From CAVQJU01 sp963754955 (GTDB taxonomy: Bacteria; Acidobacteriota; Vicinamibacteria; Vicinamibacterales; CAVVIG01): a DNA stretch of 64,000 nucleotides. The stretch spans positions 620,001 to 684,000 of the forward strand of contig CAVWHY010000001.1 of the NCBI GenBank assembly GCA_963754955.1, written 5' to 3'. The notes under the pieces are model-generated. The model searched no databases and was not told the origin of the DNA. It saw only the letters and a program-made list of their open reading frames with translations. Both the position numbers and the translations under genes were made by a program. How positions within the stretch are numbered: the first letter of the stretch is position 1; each line of letters begins with the position of its first letter. Of the stretch, positions 25,533 to 35,366 are shown piece after piece.

Positions 25533-26673
25533 TTATTTCCTCGGCGGGGCCGGCTTGCCGAACCGCGCCGCGTCAACGGGGACGTTCAGCTGCACGTCCG
25601 TGAGCTCGATGCTTTCAAGGCCGTCGAGCCAGGTGACCTTGATCCTGAACGGCATCTTGATGCCGGCGACGTCGCGGTAGTCGGAGTAGTCGATCTGCGT
25701 GGGCAGGCGGCCGACCTTGGAGTTGGCGTAACGGACGAGGCGCGTGAGCAGGCCGGTCTCGCTGTCGAAATAGAACGTGGCCAGCGTGCCGTTCGGGCGC
25801 GATGCCCTGCACCACCAGAACCGCCTTGTCGTCGATCTCCGTCGGAAGGCCGGCGCGCCACTGGCCGCAGCGTCTCCTTGATGCGTGCCGGAAACGACAG
25901 CTCCGCTTCGAGCCGCAATCCATCCAGCTCGCTTCCCGTCAGGCCGCAGCACGGCCACGGGTTTGTGCGGGGCCGAGATCCAGCCGGACTGCCCGTCGTA
26001 CACGGTCGTGTTGTCGCCGTCGAGCGTGTGGATGATCGTGGCGCGCTGGCCGGGCGCCTTGGCGACGATCTCGATCGGCCGCGTGCCTTCCGGACCGTAG
26101 CCGGTGCTGGTTCCCTTCGCCGCGATGCTCGTCATGCCGGCCAGCGCGTTGCGCGCCGCCGATGGCCTGAATGTACTTGTCCAGGATCTGATCGGCCGTC
26201 GGTCCCGTTTTCGCCGCGCGAACGATATCGTCCTGGTCTTCCAGCATCGACGCACCGTACAAGGCCGTGAGGCTCGGGGTGACCCTCGGCCGGCCGCTGC
26301 CTCGATGGCACGTGTAGCACGTCACCACCTGGCGGCCGCCGAAGCTCGTCTGGTTGATGGACGCCATCATCTGCACCATCCGGCGCGCCGTCACTTTTCT
26401 GGGGCTGGTGTCGAGCGCGTAGTTTTCCCACGTCGTGTCCGACGCCGAATGGCAGTCTTCGCACGACATGCCGAGCGCGGCCGAGAACACGCCCATGGTC
26501 CCCATGAACTCGTCCACGGGAAGCCCACGCAGCACGCGGATGTTCTTGAACACCTCTTCGGCCAGCGGCTGCCGTTCGGGCGGAGCCTGGCCGCCGGCCG
26601 ACAGAACGGCCGTCAACCAGACGAACGCCGAAACCACGACGCCGACCGACGCACGCACTGAACGAACCCTCAT
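25533..26673 (-). CDS. Dihaem reaction-centre-type cytochrome with C-terminal LolA-like domain (frameshifted)
   Basis: Paralogue 1 of 4. A signal peptide is followed by EEVFKNIRVLRGLPVDEFMGTMG, haem motif CEDCH, then GGRQVVTCYTCHRGSGRP with haem motif two. This matches the photosynthetic reaction-centre cytochrome c family (PF02276), found in many non-phototrophs. After ADQILDKYIQAIGG, a second domain runs to the end (YGPEGTRPIEIVAKAPGQRAT ... TQIDYSDYRDVAGIKMPF), resembling LolA/outer-membrane lipoprotein-sorting folds. At least three indels fall near 26155, 25930 and 25800-25870. The protein would be periplasmic; its electron partner is unknown. Confidence 0.8.
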
Positions 26674-26693
26674 GTCGTAACCTTCCCCAGTCG

Positions 26694-26711
26694 GCAGGCC
26701 TGAAGGCCTGC
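26694..26711. repeat. Palindrome GCAGGCCTGAAGGCCTGC
   Basis: A perfect 8-bp stem with GA centre, in the gap between livF and the cytochrome gene (both minus strand). Identical at 46852-46869 and 50887-50904, and with one base changed at 53383-53400. CACTA(C) usually follows. Confidence 0.8.
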
Positions 26712-26754
26712 ACTAGCACCTGGCTCGGAAAACGCTCTAATCTTGCCACAGAGA

Positions 26755-27478
26755 TCAGCGCGGGCGCGACGCCGGGCACGCCCAGATACTGCGCCTTGAT
26801 GTCCTCGTTGTCCCACAGCGCGGCGGCGTCCGACGAGTGCACGATACGCCCCTGGCTCATCACGTGGACGCGATCGGCCAGCCTGACCGCGAACGCGGCG
26901 TTCTGCTCGGCCAGCAGCACCGTCGTGCCCTCGGCTTTCAGGCGGCGAATGGCGTCGGCGACGATCGCCAATCGAGGCGATCGAGAGGCCCTCGGTCGGC
27001 TCGTCCATGACGACGAGCGCCGGGCTGGCGACCAGCGCGCGGCCGATCGCCAGCATCTGCTGCTCGCCGCCGCTCAGCTCATTGCCGCGGTGATGCCGCC
27101 GCTCCTCGAGACGTGGAAACAGCTCGAACACCCGACGGATGCTGGAGGGCGTCGAGCGCGCAATCGCGAGGTGCTCGTGCACGGTCAGCGACGGGAAGAC
27201 CCGCCGCCCCTGCGGCACGAGGCCGACGTGCATCCCGTGAATCCTGTGCGACGGCATCCTCGTGATGTCGACACCGTCAAACACCACGCGGCCGGACCGC
27301 GCCGGCGTGAACCCGACGACGGTCCGGCACATCGTCGTCTTGCCGACGCCGTTGCGGCCCAGCACGGCGGTGACGCTGCCCTTGAGCGACGTCGAACGTC
27401 ACGCCCTGCAACACGTGGCTGTCGCCGTAGTAGGTGTGAATATCCGTGAGCTGCAGCAGCGCCGCCTCGAGCATCATG
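26755..27478 (-). CDS. livF: Branched-chain-type ABC transporter ATPase LivF (frameshifted)
   Basis: The N-terminus MMLEAALLQLTDIHTYYGDSHVLQG is in one frame; a second frame carries Walker A (GRNGVGKTT), Q-loop region GLVPQGRRVFPSLTV, signature LSGGEQQML and Walker B ALVVMDEP. A third has the C-terminal LLAEQNAAFAVRLADRVHVM and YLGV. This order and the LAEQN motif are typical of LivF. At least two indels, near 27390 and 26975, break it. The end is uncertain: the YLGV frame lacks a nearby stop, and the coordinate given is the first stop in an adjacent frame. ATG overlaps the livG stop region. Confidence 0.82.
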
Positions 27479-28229
27479 CGTCCTGCACGCCGAGATAGAT
27501 CCGCTGCACGGCGGGATTCGCGCTGACCTCGTCTTTCGATCCTTCGAACAGCACGCGGCCCTGGTCGAGGACCGTGACCGTCTCGGCGAACCCGAACGCG
27601 ACGTCCATGTCGTGCTCGATCATCAGCACGGCGATGGCGCGATCGAGCCGCTCGAGATGCCGGAGCATCACCGACCGTTCGCCTGCGGAGAGGCCGGCCA
27701 TCGGTTCGTCGAGCAGCAGCAGCGGCCGGCCGGCCGGCCATGGACAAGGCGACTTCGAGCATGCGCTGGTCGCCGTAGGACAGGTTGCCGGCGGCCTCCG
27801 CCCTCGCGGCCCAGAGCCCGAACGCTTCGAGCAGCGCCGGTAGCGCGTTCGGTCAGGTCGCTGAACGACGGAGAGCGGCCGGTGCAGCGTGAACTTGCGC
27901 GGGTCGAGCGCCTCGCAGCCGAGGAGCATGTTCTCGAGAACCGTCAGCGACGCGAAGAGACGCGTGATCTGAAACGTCCGCGCGATGCCGCGGGCGGCGC
28001 GCTGATGCGGCGGCAGCGCCGTCACGTCGGCATCCTGAAACAGGATCGACCCTGCTGTCGGCGGAATCTCGCCGCTGATCAGGTTGAACAACGTCGTCTT
28101 GCCCGCGCCGTTCGGCCCAATCAGGGCGCGGCGTTCGCCCGGTTGCACCGACAGGCTCACGCCGTCGACGGCCTTGAGCCCGCCGAAGGTCCGCGACAGG
28201 TTCCGGAGCTCGAGGCCGGCGGCCTGTAC
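27474..28229 (-). CDS. livG: Branched-chain-type ABC transporter ATPase LivG (frameshifted)
   Basis: About 250 residues. LELRNLSRTFGGLKAVDGVSLSV leads to Walker A GPNGAGKTT, then the LivG-typical GIARTFQITRLFASLTVLENM, Walker B LLLLDEPMAGLS, and a C-terminal HDMDVAFGFAETVTVLDQG ending YLGVQDA. The region between is out of frame: a GGCC slip in a (GGCC)n run near 27720-27735 and another indel near 27840. No convincing start codon exists in the N-terminal frame; the coordinate given is where the frame opens after the upstream stop. It powers uptake with LivF, LivH and LivM. Confidence 0.82.
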   Translation of the reverse strand, partial: VQAAGLELRNLSRTFGGLKAVDGVSLSVQPGERRALIGPNGAGKTTLFNLISGEIPPTAGSILFQDADVTALPPHQRAARGIARTFQITRLFASLTVLENMLLGCEALDPRKFTLHRPLSVVQRPDRTRYRRCSKRSGSGPRGRRPPATCPTATSACSKSPCPWPAGRPLLLLDEPMAGLSAGERSVMLRHLERLDRAIAVLMIEHDMDVAFGFAETVTVLDQGRVLFEGSKDEVSANPAVQRIYLGVQDA

Positions 28230-29445
28230 CTACTTCATCTTCGGGCATAGAGCGGCTGCTTCAGATACTCGACCGGGTCGAATTTCCAGAACTGGGAGAC
28301 GGCCGGGAAGCGTTTCGATGACCGTATTCTGCAGCGCGCCGTTCACGCGCTCGACCTTGCGGATGTAGATGTTCTCGATCGGGTTCCCGTATTCGTCGAG
28401 CCGCACCGGCCCGCGCGGCAGGTCCGACACCCGCACGCTCCGCAGCGCGCGCAGGAACGCCTCCGAGTCTTCGACGTCGCCGTGAACTGCGTCGGCCGCC
28501 GCGGCGAACCACTTGGCGCCGCTGTACATGCTTTCGGAGTAGTAGCTCGGGATCTTGTTGTAGCGCGCGCGATACGCGGACGCGAACGCCGTGTTCGCCG
28601 GAGTGTCGAGCGCGGCGCTGTAGTGGAGCGCCGTGATCACGCCAAGCGCTTCGTCGCCCATGAACGGGAGCACGTGCTCGTCGGTCGTCGTGCCGCCGCC
28701 GATGAGCAGCACGCGCTGCTTCAGCCCGAATTCCTGGTACTGCCGCATGAATTGCAGCGCGGCCCGGCCGAGCACGAGCGCGTACACCGCGTCGACGTCC
28801 CTCGAAATCTGCGCGAGATAGGGGGCGAAATCGTGGACCGAGACCGGGCACCCAGATCTTCTGCGCGATCGTGCCGCCTTCCGCCACGAACGTCCGCTCG
28901 AAGCCGCCGACCGACTCCCATCCGAACGCGTAGTCGAGCGCGATCGTCGCCACCTTGCGCCGCTTGAGCGTGCGATACGCGTACTCGCCGAACGCGTGGT
29001 TCGGCTGGCTGGCGGTCCAGCCCGTGCGGATGATCCACCGGCCCGGACGCCGCTGCGTCAGGTCGTCGGCGGACACGACCGGGTAGATCATCGGCACTTT
29101 CATCGAGTCGATGTACGGCGCCAGCGCGTAGCCGGTGGACGACAGGAGTGCGCCCGTCATCAACTGGACGTGGTCCCGTTCGATGAGCTTCCGCGCCTTC
29201 GTCAGGCCGACGGCCGGAATGGCCTCGTCGTCTTCGACGATCAACTCGACGGGACGTCCGCCCGCGCGATGGCCCATCTCGTCGAGCGCGAGCAGGAACC
29301 CGTTCAGGATGTCGCGGCCGTTCTGGACGTACGGCCCGGAGAGCGGCCCCAGGAACCCGACCCTGATCGGCTGCTGTGAAGCCGGTTGCCCCATGAGCAC
29401 GGCGCCGGCCGCCAGGCACATCAGCAACAGCAGGCGCCGGTTCAT
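28230..29445 (-). CDS. ABC transporter periplasmic binding protein (Leu/Ile/Val or aromatic-acid type; one frameshift)
   Basis: About 400 residues with a signal peptide (MNRRLLLLMCLAAGAVLMG). The fold is the periplasmic binding protein type of LivJ/UrtA-like families: IRVGFLGPLSGPYVQNGRDILNG, VELIVEDDEAIP, IYPVVSADDLTQ, TIALDYAFGWESVGGF. After an indel near 28850 it continues MRQYQEFGLKQRVLLIGGGTT and PFMGDEALGVITALHYSA. Many such proteins carry aromatic acids rather than amino acids. The ATG overlaps the MBL gene stop by four bases (ATGA), so it is translationally coupled to a hydrolase, hinting that the hydrolase and importer act on related compounds. Confidence 0.83.
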
Positions 29446-30443
29446 TCGTTGCCGCGGCGCGCGATCTCTGCCTGGATGCATTCCGAGATGACCGACCAGA
29501 ACCTGGCGTAGCGGTCCGTAGCGACGATGAACGGGTTGGGATCGCCGGCCTTGCGCGTTCGCAGCCGCGCGAGTTTGTCGGCCATGCCGTCGAAGAGGGG
29601 ATGGTTCTGCAGTTCGACGTCGACCTTCCTCTTCTTCGCGATCTCCAGGTAATGGTCGATCGACTGCACGTACTGTTTCAGGCCCGGGGTCGTGATCCGA
29701 TCGGCCGTCAGGATCGTGCCGCCGAACAATCCGGCGGTGTACGTGCGCCGCCCTTCCTTCACCGGGAAGATGAACGCGAGCGAACCCGGCGTGTGCCCCG
29801 GGATGGCGATCGGGGTGACGGTCGTGCCGCCGAGGGTCACTGGCTGGCCTTCGACGAGCACCAGATCGCGATTGGGCCCGCGGGGCGCGTTCGCCGGCTG
29901 GTTCGGCGGCGGATTCGGCGGGTTGATCAGGTCCCAGTCGACGGCCGTCGAACCGACTTTGGCGCCGTAGTGTTCCTGGAAGTACCGCGCGCCGCCGAAG
30001 TGGTCCGCGTGGCCGTGTCCGAGCAGCACGTACTTCACGTTCGCCGGGTCGAGCCCCAGCGTCTTCAGCCCCGCGACGACGACGGTTTCGACGCGGTCGG
30101 CGTACCCGGAGTCGATCAGGATGATGCCCTGCGGCGTGACGATCGCGTAGACCGTCGCCTCGGAGTTCCCCACGGCATAGACGTTGTCGAACAGCCTGAC
30201 GGGCTCGAGTTCCGGCGCGGCCGGGCTGTTCCCGCGGGCGTTGCCCGCGACACAGTAGAAGGTGAACGGCGCCTGCAGCCACGCGTCGCTGCCGGCGAGC
30301 GTCCTGGCGGCCTCGACGTGCATCAGCGACTGGGGATTGTCAGGCCGTGGCGGCGCAGCCGGTCCGCGGCCCGGGCCTTGGGCCGCGCCGATGCCCGCCG
30401 TTGCCGCAAACGCGACCGCCGCCAGCGCCAGTGTTCGTTTCAT
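29442..30443 (-). CDS. Exported MBL-fold metallohydrolase (B3-like)
   Basis: The start at 30443 (MKRTLALAAVAFAATAG) gives a signal peptide ending near AAQ. The metal motif HGHADH is intact (H143, H145, D147, H148), with GHTPGS and a downstream NHPLFDG that fits subclass-B3-like enzymes. A Pro-rich insertion (NPPNPPPNQPANAPRGP) lies beyond the metal site. The enzyme is intact at 333 residues. It shares a four-base overlap with the ABC binding protein gene and a divergent promoter region with the cupin gene. The natural substrate may be a lactone or ester rather than an antibiotic. Confidence 0.88.
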   Translation of the reverse strand: MKRTLALAAVAFAATAGIGAAQGPGRGPAAPPRPDNPQSLMHVEAARTLAGSDAWLQAPFTFYCVAGNARGNSPAAPELEPVRLFDNVYAVGNSEATVYAIVTPQGIILIDSGYADRVETVVVAGLKTLGLDPANVKYVLLGHGHADHFGGARYFQEHYGAKVGSTAVDWDLINPPNPPPNQPANAPRGPNRDLVLVEGQPVTLGGTTVTPIAIPGHTPGSLAFIFPVKEGRRTYTAGLFGGTILTADRITTPGLKQYVQSIDHYLEIAKKRKVDVELQNHPLFDGMADKLARLRTRKAGDPNPFIVATDRYARFWSVISECIQAEIARRGNE

Positions 30444-30545
30444 GATGCGCCTGCCCTTCTCGTGACGCGCCGATTCTGCCATGGATGCTGCCTGCGCGGC
30501 CGAACGACGTTACAATGCCTGCCGCAGCAAGCTAAGGAGGATGCC

Positions 30546-30956
30546 TTGAAAGCCCTGAAAGTCTTGACCATCGCGATGTTCACCGCGCTCGCCCTTGCCG
30601 CCGTCTCCGCGGGGCTGTTCGCGCAGCAACCCGGGTTCAAACGGACGGTTCTGCAACAGCAGAAGCTCTCCGCCGCCGGGCGAGAGGCGGTCACCGCCAT
30701 CGCCGAATTTCAGCCGGGCGGCACCGTCGGCGCGCACACGCACCCCGGCGAGGAAATCGGCTACATCCTCGAGGGGTCAATCCTGCTCGAGCAGGACGGC
30801 AAGCCGCCGGTGACGCTGACCGCCGGCCAGACTTTCTTCATTCCGAACGGCCAGGTGCACAACGCGACGAACAAGGGCTCGTCCACCGCCCGCGTGCTCG
30901 CCAACTACGTGGTCGAATCCGGCAAGCCCGTCGCGACCCCCGTTCCGGCGAAGTAG
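30546..30956 (+). CDS. Exported cupin-fold protein
   Basis: I start at TTG (30546-30548), because AAGGAGG ends five bases upstream and the reading gives a good signal peptide (KALKVLTIAMFTALALAAVSAGLFAQ). The product has 136 residues with one cupin barrel: motif 1 is GAHTHPGEEIGYILEGS and motif 2 is PNGQVHNATN, so the metal-binding H, H, E and H are all present. Small exported cupins of this type are common in soil bacteria and their reactions are mostly unknown. It is divergent from the MBL hydrolase. Confidence 0.88.
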   Translation: MKALKVLTIAMFTALALAAVSAGLFAQQPGFKRTVLQQQKLSAAGREAVTAIAEFQPGGTVGAHTHPGEEIGYILEGSILLEQDGKPPVTLTAGQTFFIPNGQVHNATNKGSSTARVLANYVVESGKPVATPVPAK

Positions 30957-30974
30957 ATCACGGTTCGGACGTAG

Positions 30975-31015
30975 CGTCCGCCTTCAGGCGGACGTTTACG
31001 TCCGGCTGAAGCCGG
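30975..31015. repeat. Two compact palindromes (convergent)
   Basis: CGTCCGCCTTCAGGCGGACG (30975-30994) is a perfect 9-bp stem; CCGGCTGAAGCCGG (31002-31015) is a 6-bp stem. They fall between the convergent cupin and livM genes and are good candidates for a two-way transcription end, though no T-run follows. Confidence 0.7.
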
Positions 31016-31018
31016 CCG

Positions 31019-31957
31019 CTACGTCTTCTTCCGCAGATTCCACAGTCCCTGCGGCGCGGCAAGAATCGTCGCGATGTAGACCGTGCCGAGGATCAGCAGC
31101 CAGCGCTGCGTGTACGTGCTGATCACGTTCTTGAGCAGGACGAGCGCGGCGGCGCCGATCGCGGGACCGATGAGCGTGCCGGGTCCACCCAAAGTGACCA
31201 TCAGGAACAGCTCTGAAGACGCCGTGAGATCCAGGTAGGTCGGGCTCACGAAGCCGTTGTAATACGCCCACACGACGCCCGCGACGCTGGCGAACACGCC
31301 GGCGATCACGTAGCTCAGGTAACAGTGCAGCCACGTGTTGAATCCGAGGCTCTTCATGCGCGGCTCGTTTTCCCGGATGCCGCGCAGCGTGAAGCCGAAC
31401 GGCGACCGCACGACGAGCGCCATGAGGCCCGCGCAGGCGGCGAACACCAGGAGTGCGACGTAGTAAAACGGGATTGCGCCGGACACGGGCAGGCCCGCGT
31501 GTGCCTCGAGGCGCGGAATTCCCGAGATGCCGTTGTCCCCTCCCGTGACCGGGATCCAGCGGTAGCTCACGCCCCACAACACCATCCCCAGGGCGAGCGT
31601 GATCATCAGGAAGTACGTGTTGCGGACATGCGACACGAGGAGGCCGAGGGCGGCGCTGAGGATCATCCCGCCGAGAATTCCGGCGGCCACGCACGCCCAG
31701 AACCCCGCGTGATACGTCGTCGACATCACCGCCACGGCGTACGCGGCCGCGCCGAAGACGCCCGCATGCCCGAGCGACGGCAGCCCCGTGTATCCGAGCA
31801 GGATGTCGAGGCTCATCGCCAGAATGGAAAAGATCACCATCTGCGTCAGGAGCCCCACCCAGTACGAGCTGAGTACGAACGGCGCGGCGAGAAGCAGCAC
31901 CGCCAGAGCAATCAGAACCGGGAGCGCCGGCGCGCGCCCGGCCCTAGGTCCTGCCAT
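31019..31957 (-). CDS. livM: Branched-chain-type ABC transporter permease LivM
   Basis: 312 residues with about ten hydrophobic segments. The family pattern is clear: MSLDILLGYTGLPSLGHAGVFGAAAYA near residues 47-73, GGDNGISGIP near 138, and the EAA-like coupling loop FGFTLRGIRENEPRMKSLGFN. Near the end comes GGPGTLIGPAIGAAAL. It forms the channel with LivH. Its ATG lies 14 bases inside the end of livH, so the two are co-translated. Intact. Confidence 0.92.
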   Translation of the reverse strand: MAGPRAGRAPALPVLIALAVLLLAAPFVLSSYWVGLLTQMVIFSILAMSLDILLGYTGLPSLGHAGVFGAAAYAVAVMSTTYHAGFWACVAAGILGGMILSAALGLLVSHVRNTYFLMITLALGMVLWGVSYRWIPVTGGDNGISGIPRLEAHAGLPVSGAIPFYYVALLVFAACAGLMALVVRSPFGFTLRGIRENEPRMKSLGFNTWLHCYLSYVIAGVFASVAGVVWAYYNGFVSPTYLDLTASSELFLMVTLGGPGTLIGPAIGAAALVLLKNVISTYTQRWLLILGTVYIATILAAPQGLWNLRKKT

Positions 31958-32798
31958 AGAGACCAGTCGGCTTGACGGCGAGCACGATCACCATCGGCGC
32001 GAAGAGTGTGAAGTACGACAGCTCTGGAACCAGCGCTTTGCCGAAGTTGTCCATGAGCCCGACGATGACGCTCCCGATGAGCGCACCCTTGAGGCTGCCC
32101 ATGCCGCCGATGATGACGACGACGAAGGCGAGCGGCAGCAGATCGAAATCGATGCCCGTGTAGCCGCCGAGGATGGGGCCGCCCATCACGCCGCCGAACG
32201 CGGCAAGCCCAGCTCCCGCGGCGAAGACGCACGCGGACAGAAGCGCGACGTTGATGCCGGTGCCGCCCGCCATCTCCGGATCGTCGACGGCAGCGCGCAG
32301 CTTCGCGCCGATCAGCGTCTTTTCGTTCACGAACCACAGCAGGATGCCGACGGCCGCGGCCACGGCGATGACGAACAGGCGATACGATGGGAAGACGATG
32401 CCCGCGGCGTCGATCGAGCCGCGCAGGGCCGGCGGATACGGGAGGGTGAACGGATCCCCGCCCCAGATCACGAATACGAGATCACGGCACACCAGCGCCA
32501 CGCCCATCGTCAGCATCATCTGGGCGAGCGGCTTGCCCGCGAAGCGGCGCAGCAGCAACGACTGCACGAGGAATCCGGCGGCCGCAACAGCGACGATCGC
32601 CGAGAGCGCGCCGAGCAGCAGGCTGCGGCTCCGCCCGACCACCGTCGAGGCGACATACGCCCCGAGCATGTAGAACGACCCGTGCGCGATGTTGACGATT
32701 CTCATCACGCCGAAGACGAGCGTGAGTCCGCTCGCGATGAGAAACAGCAGCGCCGCCGAGAACAGGCCGTTCAGCGTTTGCGTCGCAAAATAGATCAC
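31944..32798 (-). CDS. livH: Branched-chain-type ABC transporter permease LivH
   Basis: 284 residues from a GTG at 32798 (VIYFATQTLNGLFSAALLFLI). Typical features are GLTLVFGVMRIVNIAHGSFYMLGAY near residues 25-50, FAGKPLAQMMLTMGVAL, LRAAVDDPEMAGGTGINV (coupling loop) and FVVVIIGGMGSLKGALIGS. The partner LivM overlaps its 3' end. In this window the transporter is split: the permeases are here, while the binding protein and ATPases sit 1.6 kb further on, past a hydrolase and an oppositely oriented cupin. Confidence 0.92.
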   Translation of the reverse strand: MIYFATQTLNGLFSAALLFLIASGLTLVFGVMRIVNIAHGSFYMLGAYVASTVVGRSRSLLLGALSAIVAVAAAGFLVQSLLLRRFAGKPLAQMMLTMGVALVCRDLVFVIWGGDPFTLPYPPALRGSIDAAGIVFPSYRLFVIAVAAAVGILLWFVNEKTLIGAKLRAAVDDPEMAGGTGINVALLSACVFAAGAGLAAFGGVMGGPILGGYTGIDFDLLPLAFVVVIIGGMGSLKGALIGSVIVGLMDNFGKALVPELSYFTLFAPMVIVLAVKPTGLYGRT

Positions 32799-32808
32799 GA
32801 CTGGTGGT

Positions 32809-32940
32809 CCCAGGGTCCCAGGGGGCCCAGGGGTCCAAGAGGTCCGAGGAGTCTGCGACGCTCGGACCGGGCCCTTTCGGACCTCGTGGACCTCGTGGAC
32901 CTCTGGACCTCGTGGACCTCTTGGACCTTTTGGACCTCTT
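32809..32940. repeat. GGTCC/GGACC inverted array
   Basis: Units such as GGTCCCAGGGTCCCAGG on the left and GACCTCGTGGACCTCGTGGA on the right surround a centre near 32870. It runs up to the stop of the GlcG-like gene (32939) and to within about 10 bases of the livH GTG. Related arrays are at 45180-45322 and 45645-45818. Confidence 0.75.
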
Positions 32941-33554
32941 ACTGTTGCCCGCGTCCGCGGCCTGCCGCGGGGGCGGCACCGCCGGCCGGCGGCGCAGCGG
33001 GCGTCAGCGGCGGCTGCGGGCCCAGCACCTTCGTCAGCGCCGTGTACGCGCACAACTCGTCTTGCGAGCCGCCTCCGACGCCGATCGCTCCGATCAGCTG
33101 GTCCTCGACGACGATCGGGAGACCGCCGCCGACGAAGTAATACGCAAGCCCCTGCGATTTTCCGAGGTCCAGCCGAATCAGCCGCCCGTCGATCGTGCCG
33201 AAGCGCTGCGCCACGGCGCTGGAGGAGGAGCGCGCGTACAACGCGGTTTTTGCTTTGAGCTGGGCGGTCTCGACGGCGATCGGCAGCTGGCCGTCCATCA
33301 CCTGCGCGGCAACCGGGTCGCCGTTCGGGGCGAGGACGAACACGGAATACGTCGCGTTGCTCGCCTTGCCGAATTCGACGCACGCGTCGACGAGCGCGCG
33401 CGCCGTGTCGGCGTTGATCTGCGTCTTCGTCAGGATCCGCTTGGCGGCCTCGCCGGACACCGTCACTTTCGCCAGCGTCGCCGGCGCCTGGGCGAATGCC
33501 GGGCGTCGTCAGGGCGCACATCGCGGTCAGGATCACACTCGTCTTCTTCACCAT
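32939..33554 (-). CDS. Exported GlcG/HbpS-like haem-binding protein (one frameshift)
   Basis: The start at 33554 has AGGAG upstream and encodes MVKKTSVILTAMCALTTP. Removing one base from the GGG at 33501-33503 joins it in frame as TTPAFAQAPATLAKVTVSGE, completing the signal peptide. The mature protein is a single GlcG/HbpS (DUF336) domain: INADTARALVDACVEFG, APNGDPVAAQVMDGQL, KTALYARSSSSAV and GGLPIVVEDQLIGAIGVGGG. A Pro/Ala/Gly tail ends the protein. Family members bind haem or cobalamin or accompany glycolate oxidation; the role here is open. It lies upstream of livH in the same direction. Confidence 0.85.
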
Positions 33555-33566
33555 GTTCGTGGTCTC

Positions 33567-35260
33567 CTATCGGGTTCGGGCGGATGCCGCGACGCCCACC
33601 GGCTCGCTGGCGTCGTACACGACACGTCCGCCGACAATCGTCATGACCGACTTGATGTCCTTGATCTGGTCGACCGGCACCGTCAGGTAGTCGCGGTCCA
33701 GCACGGCGAGGTCGGCGAGCTTGCCGGGCTGAATCGAGCCGAGGTTGTCCTCCTGGAACAGGAAGAACGCGTTGCGGCGGGTGTGGGCGATCAGCGCGTC
33801 CTCGCGCGAGATGGTGTTCGATTCGCGAAGCGCGCGCGTGCCGCCGACCATCTTGCCGGTGACGGCCCACCAGAGCGTCGTGAACGGCTGGATCTGGTTC
33901 GCGCGGCTGCCGTCGCTGCCGAAGCCCCACATGATGCCGCTGTTCTGAATCGTGCTCAGCTGCGCCATGTCGAGGGCGGCGTCGCCGAACACGGCCTGGT
34001 TGATGCCGCCGTTGATGACGGCCCACGGGTGAACGGCCGCGTACATGCCCAGCTTCTTCATGCGCTCGAGGTGCGACGCGTTGAGCTGGTTGACGTGGGC
34101 CAGCGTCCAGCGCAGGTTCTTGATCGGGTATTCCTTGTTGATCTGCTTCGATCTGATCGAGGAACGCGTCGAGCGTGTTCGTCAGGTTGGCGTGAACGTG
34201 GAGCGGCAGGTGCGCTTTCGCAATTTCGGTGGCGATGCGGCGCCAGGTCGCGAGCTGGTCGGGCTTCGGATCCGACTTCGGGATGAACATCGGATCGTGC
34301 AGCGGCCCGAAGACGCTCTCGCCGTAGAAGATCGAGTCGAGGTAGGCGTCGCCCTGGAACAGCTTCATCTGCGCGATGCGCGGCAGCAGCTGATCGGTGT
34401 TGCCGCCGCCGGCAGGCGAGGTGATGCAGCCCACACGCACGTTCAGCTGGCCCTGGTCGGCCAGCTTGCGGAACGTCGGCAGCACGTCAGCCTCGCACCC
34501 CGCGCTGCCGAACGCCGTCAGGCCCATGCGGTTCAGGTCTTTCATCATCAGCCGCGTGCTGGCCTCGATGTCCGCCCCCGACGCGGTCGGCAGCTTCCCC
34601 ACCAGCTGGCGGAACCCGGCTTCGAGCACCCGGCCGGTCGGCTTGCCGGCGGCGTCTTTTACGATCGCGGCGTTCTGCGCCGCCGCGTCGTTCGACGCCG
34701 AGGAGCTGCAGCGCGCGGCTGTTGAGGAACGCCTCGCGATACGACGCCTGCAGCAGCACGGGGTTATTGGGCGCCGCCTGATCCAGTTCCTCGCGCGTGA
34801 ACGGCTTCTTGTCGTCGGCGAACTGCTCGATCGCCCAGCCGCCGAGCGTGTAGATCCATTCGCCCGGGGCAGTCGCCGCCGCCCGCGCGCGCAGCAGGTC
34901 GAGGGCATGTTTGCGCGTCTCGACGCCGTCCAGGCGCACCTCGTATTGCCAGGTGGTGCCCGCCCGCAGCAGGTGCATGTGGTTGTCGATCAACCCGGGT
35001 GTGACCGCGCGCCCCCGCAGGTCGATCCGCCGCGTGCCGGCACCGGCGAGCCGCGTGATGTCCTGGTTGCTGCCGACCGCGACGATCCGATCGCCTTTGA
35101 TCGCCACCGCCTGCGCAATCGAGAAACGCTCGTCGACGGTGATGATCTTGCCGTTCGACAGAATGAGATCCGGCGCTGGTTGTTGCGCGTGAACTGTGGC
35201 GCCGACGCCCGTGGCAAACACCAGAGCCGTGATCGCCCGCTTCAGTATTCTGCGTGCCAT
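33567..35260 (-). CDS. Exported YtcJ-like amidohydrolase (two frameshifts)
   Basis: About 560 residues. The start at ATG 35260 gives a signal peptide (ARRILKRAITALVFATGVGATVHA). The fold is amidohydrolase-3: PDLILSNGKIITVDERFSIAQAVA, the metal motif GLIDNHMHLLR, LHVHANLTNTLDAFL, and the late ISREDALIAHTRRNAFFLFQEDNLGSI-type segment ending with KLADLAVLDRDYL. Indels near 34700 and 34150 split it. It is very similar to the intact protein at 36492-38165, and only a dihaem cytochrome gene lies between them, pointing to a tandem duplication. It would hydrolyse an amide or imide in the periplasm. Confidence 0.85.
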
Positions 35261-35286
35261 CAATCCCCCTTACTTCACCAACCGTG

Positions 35287-35350
35287 CATCACGAAGTCAC
35301 GAAGATCACGAAGCCTATCCTGCTCTTCGTGTTTTCGTGTCTTCGTGATA
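35287..35350. repeat. CACGAAG inverted array
   Basis: The left arm is TCACGAAGTCACGAAGATCA and on; the right arm is CTTCGTGTTTTCGTGTCTTC and on. Three units on each side. It lies between two co-directional minus genes, just upstream of the amidohydrolase and following the stop of nothing (the cytochrome stops at 35367), so in minus-strand terms it falls before the cytochrome's 3' neighbour. Confidence 0.65.
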
Positions 35351-35366
35351 GACAAACGCCCCGAAG

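Noticed and set aside
16287..30443. MBL-fold proteins as beta-lactam resistance genes
   Set aside because: All are exported MBL hydrolases of broad superfamily type without features specific to beta-lactamases, and the BlaI pair at 5 kb is not next to any of them.
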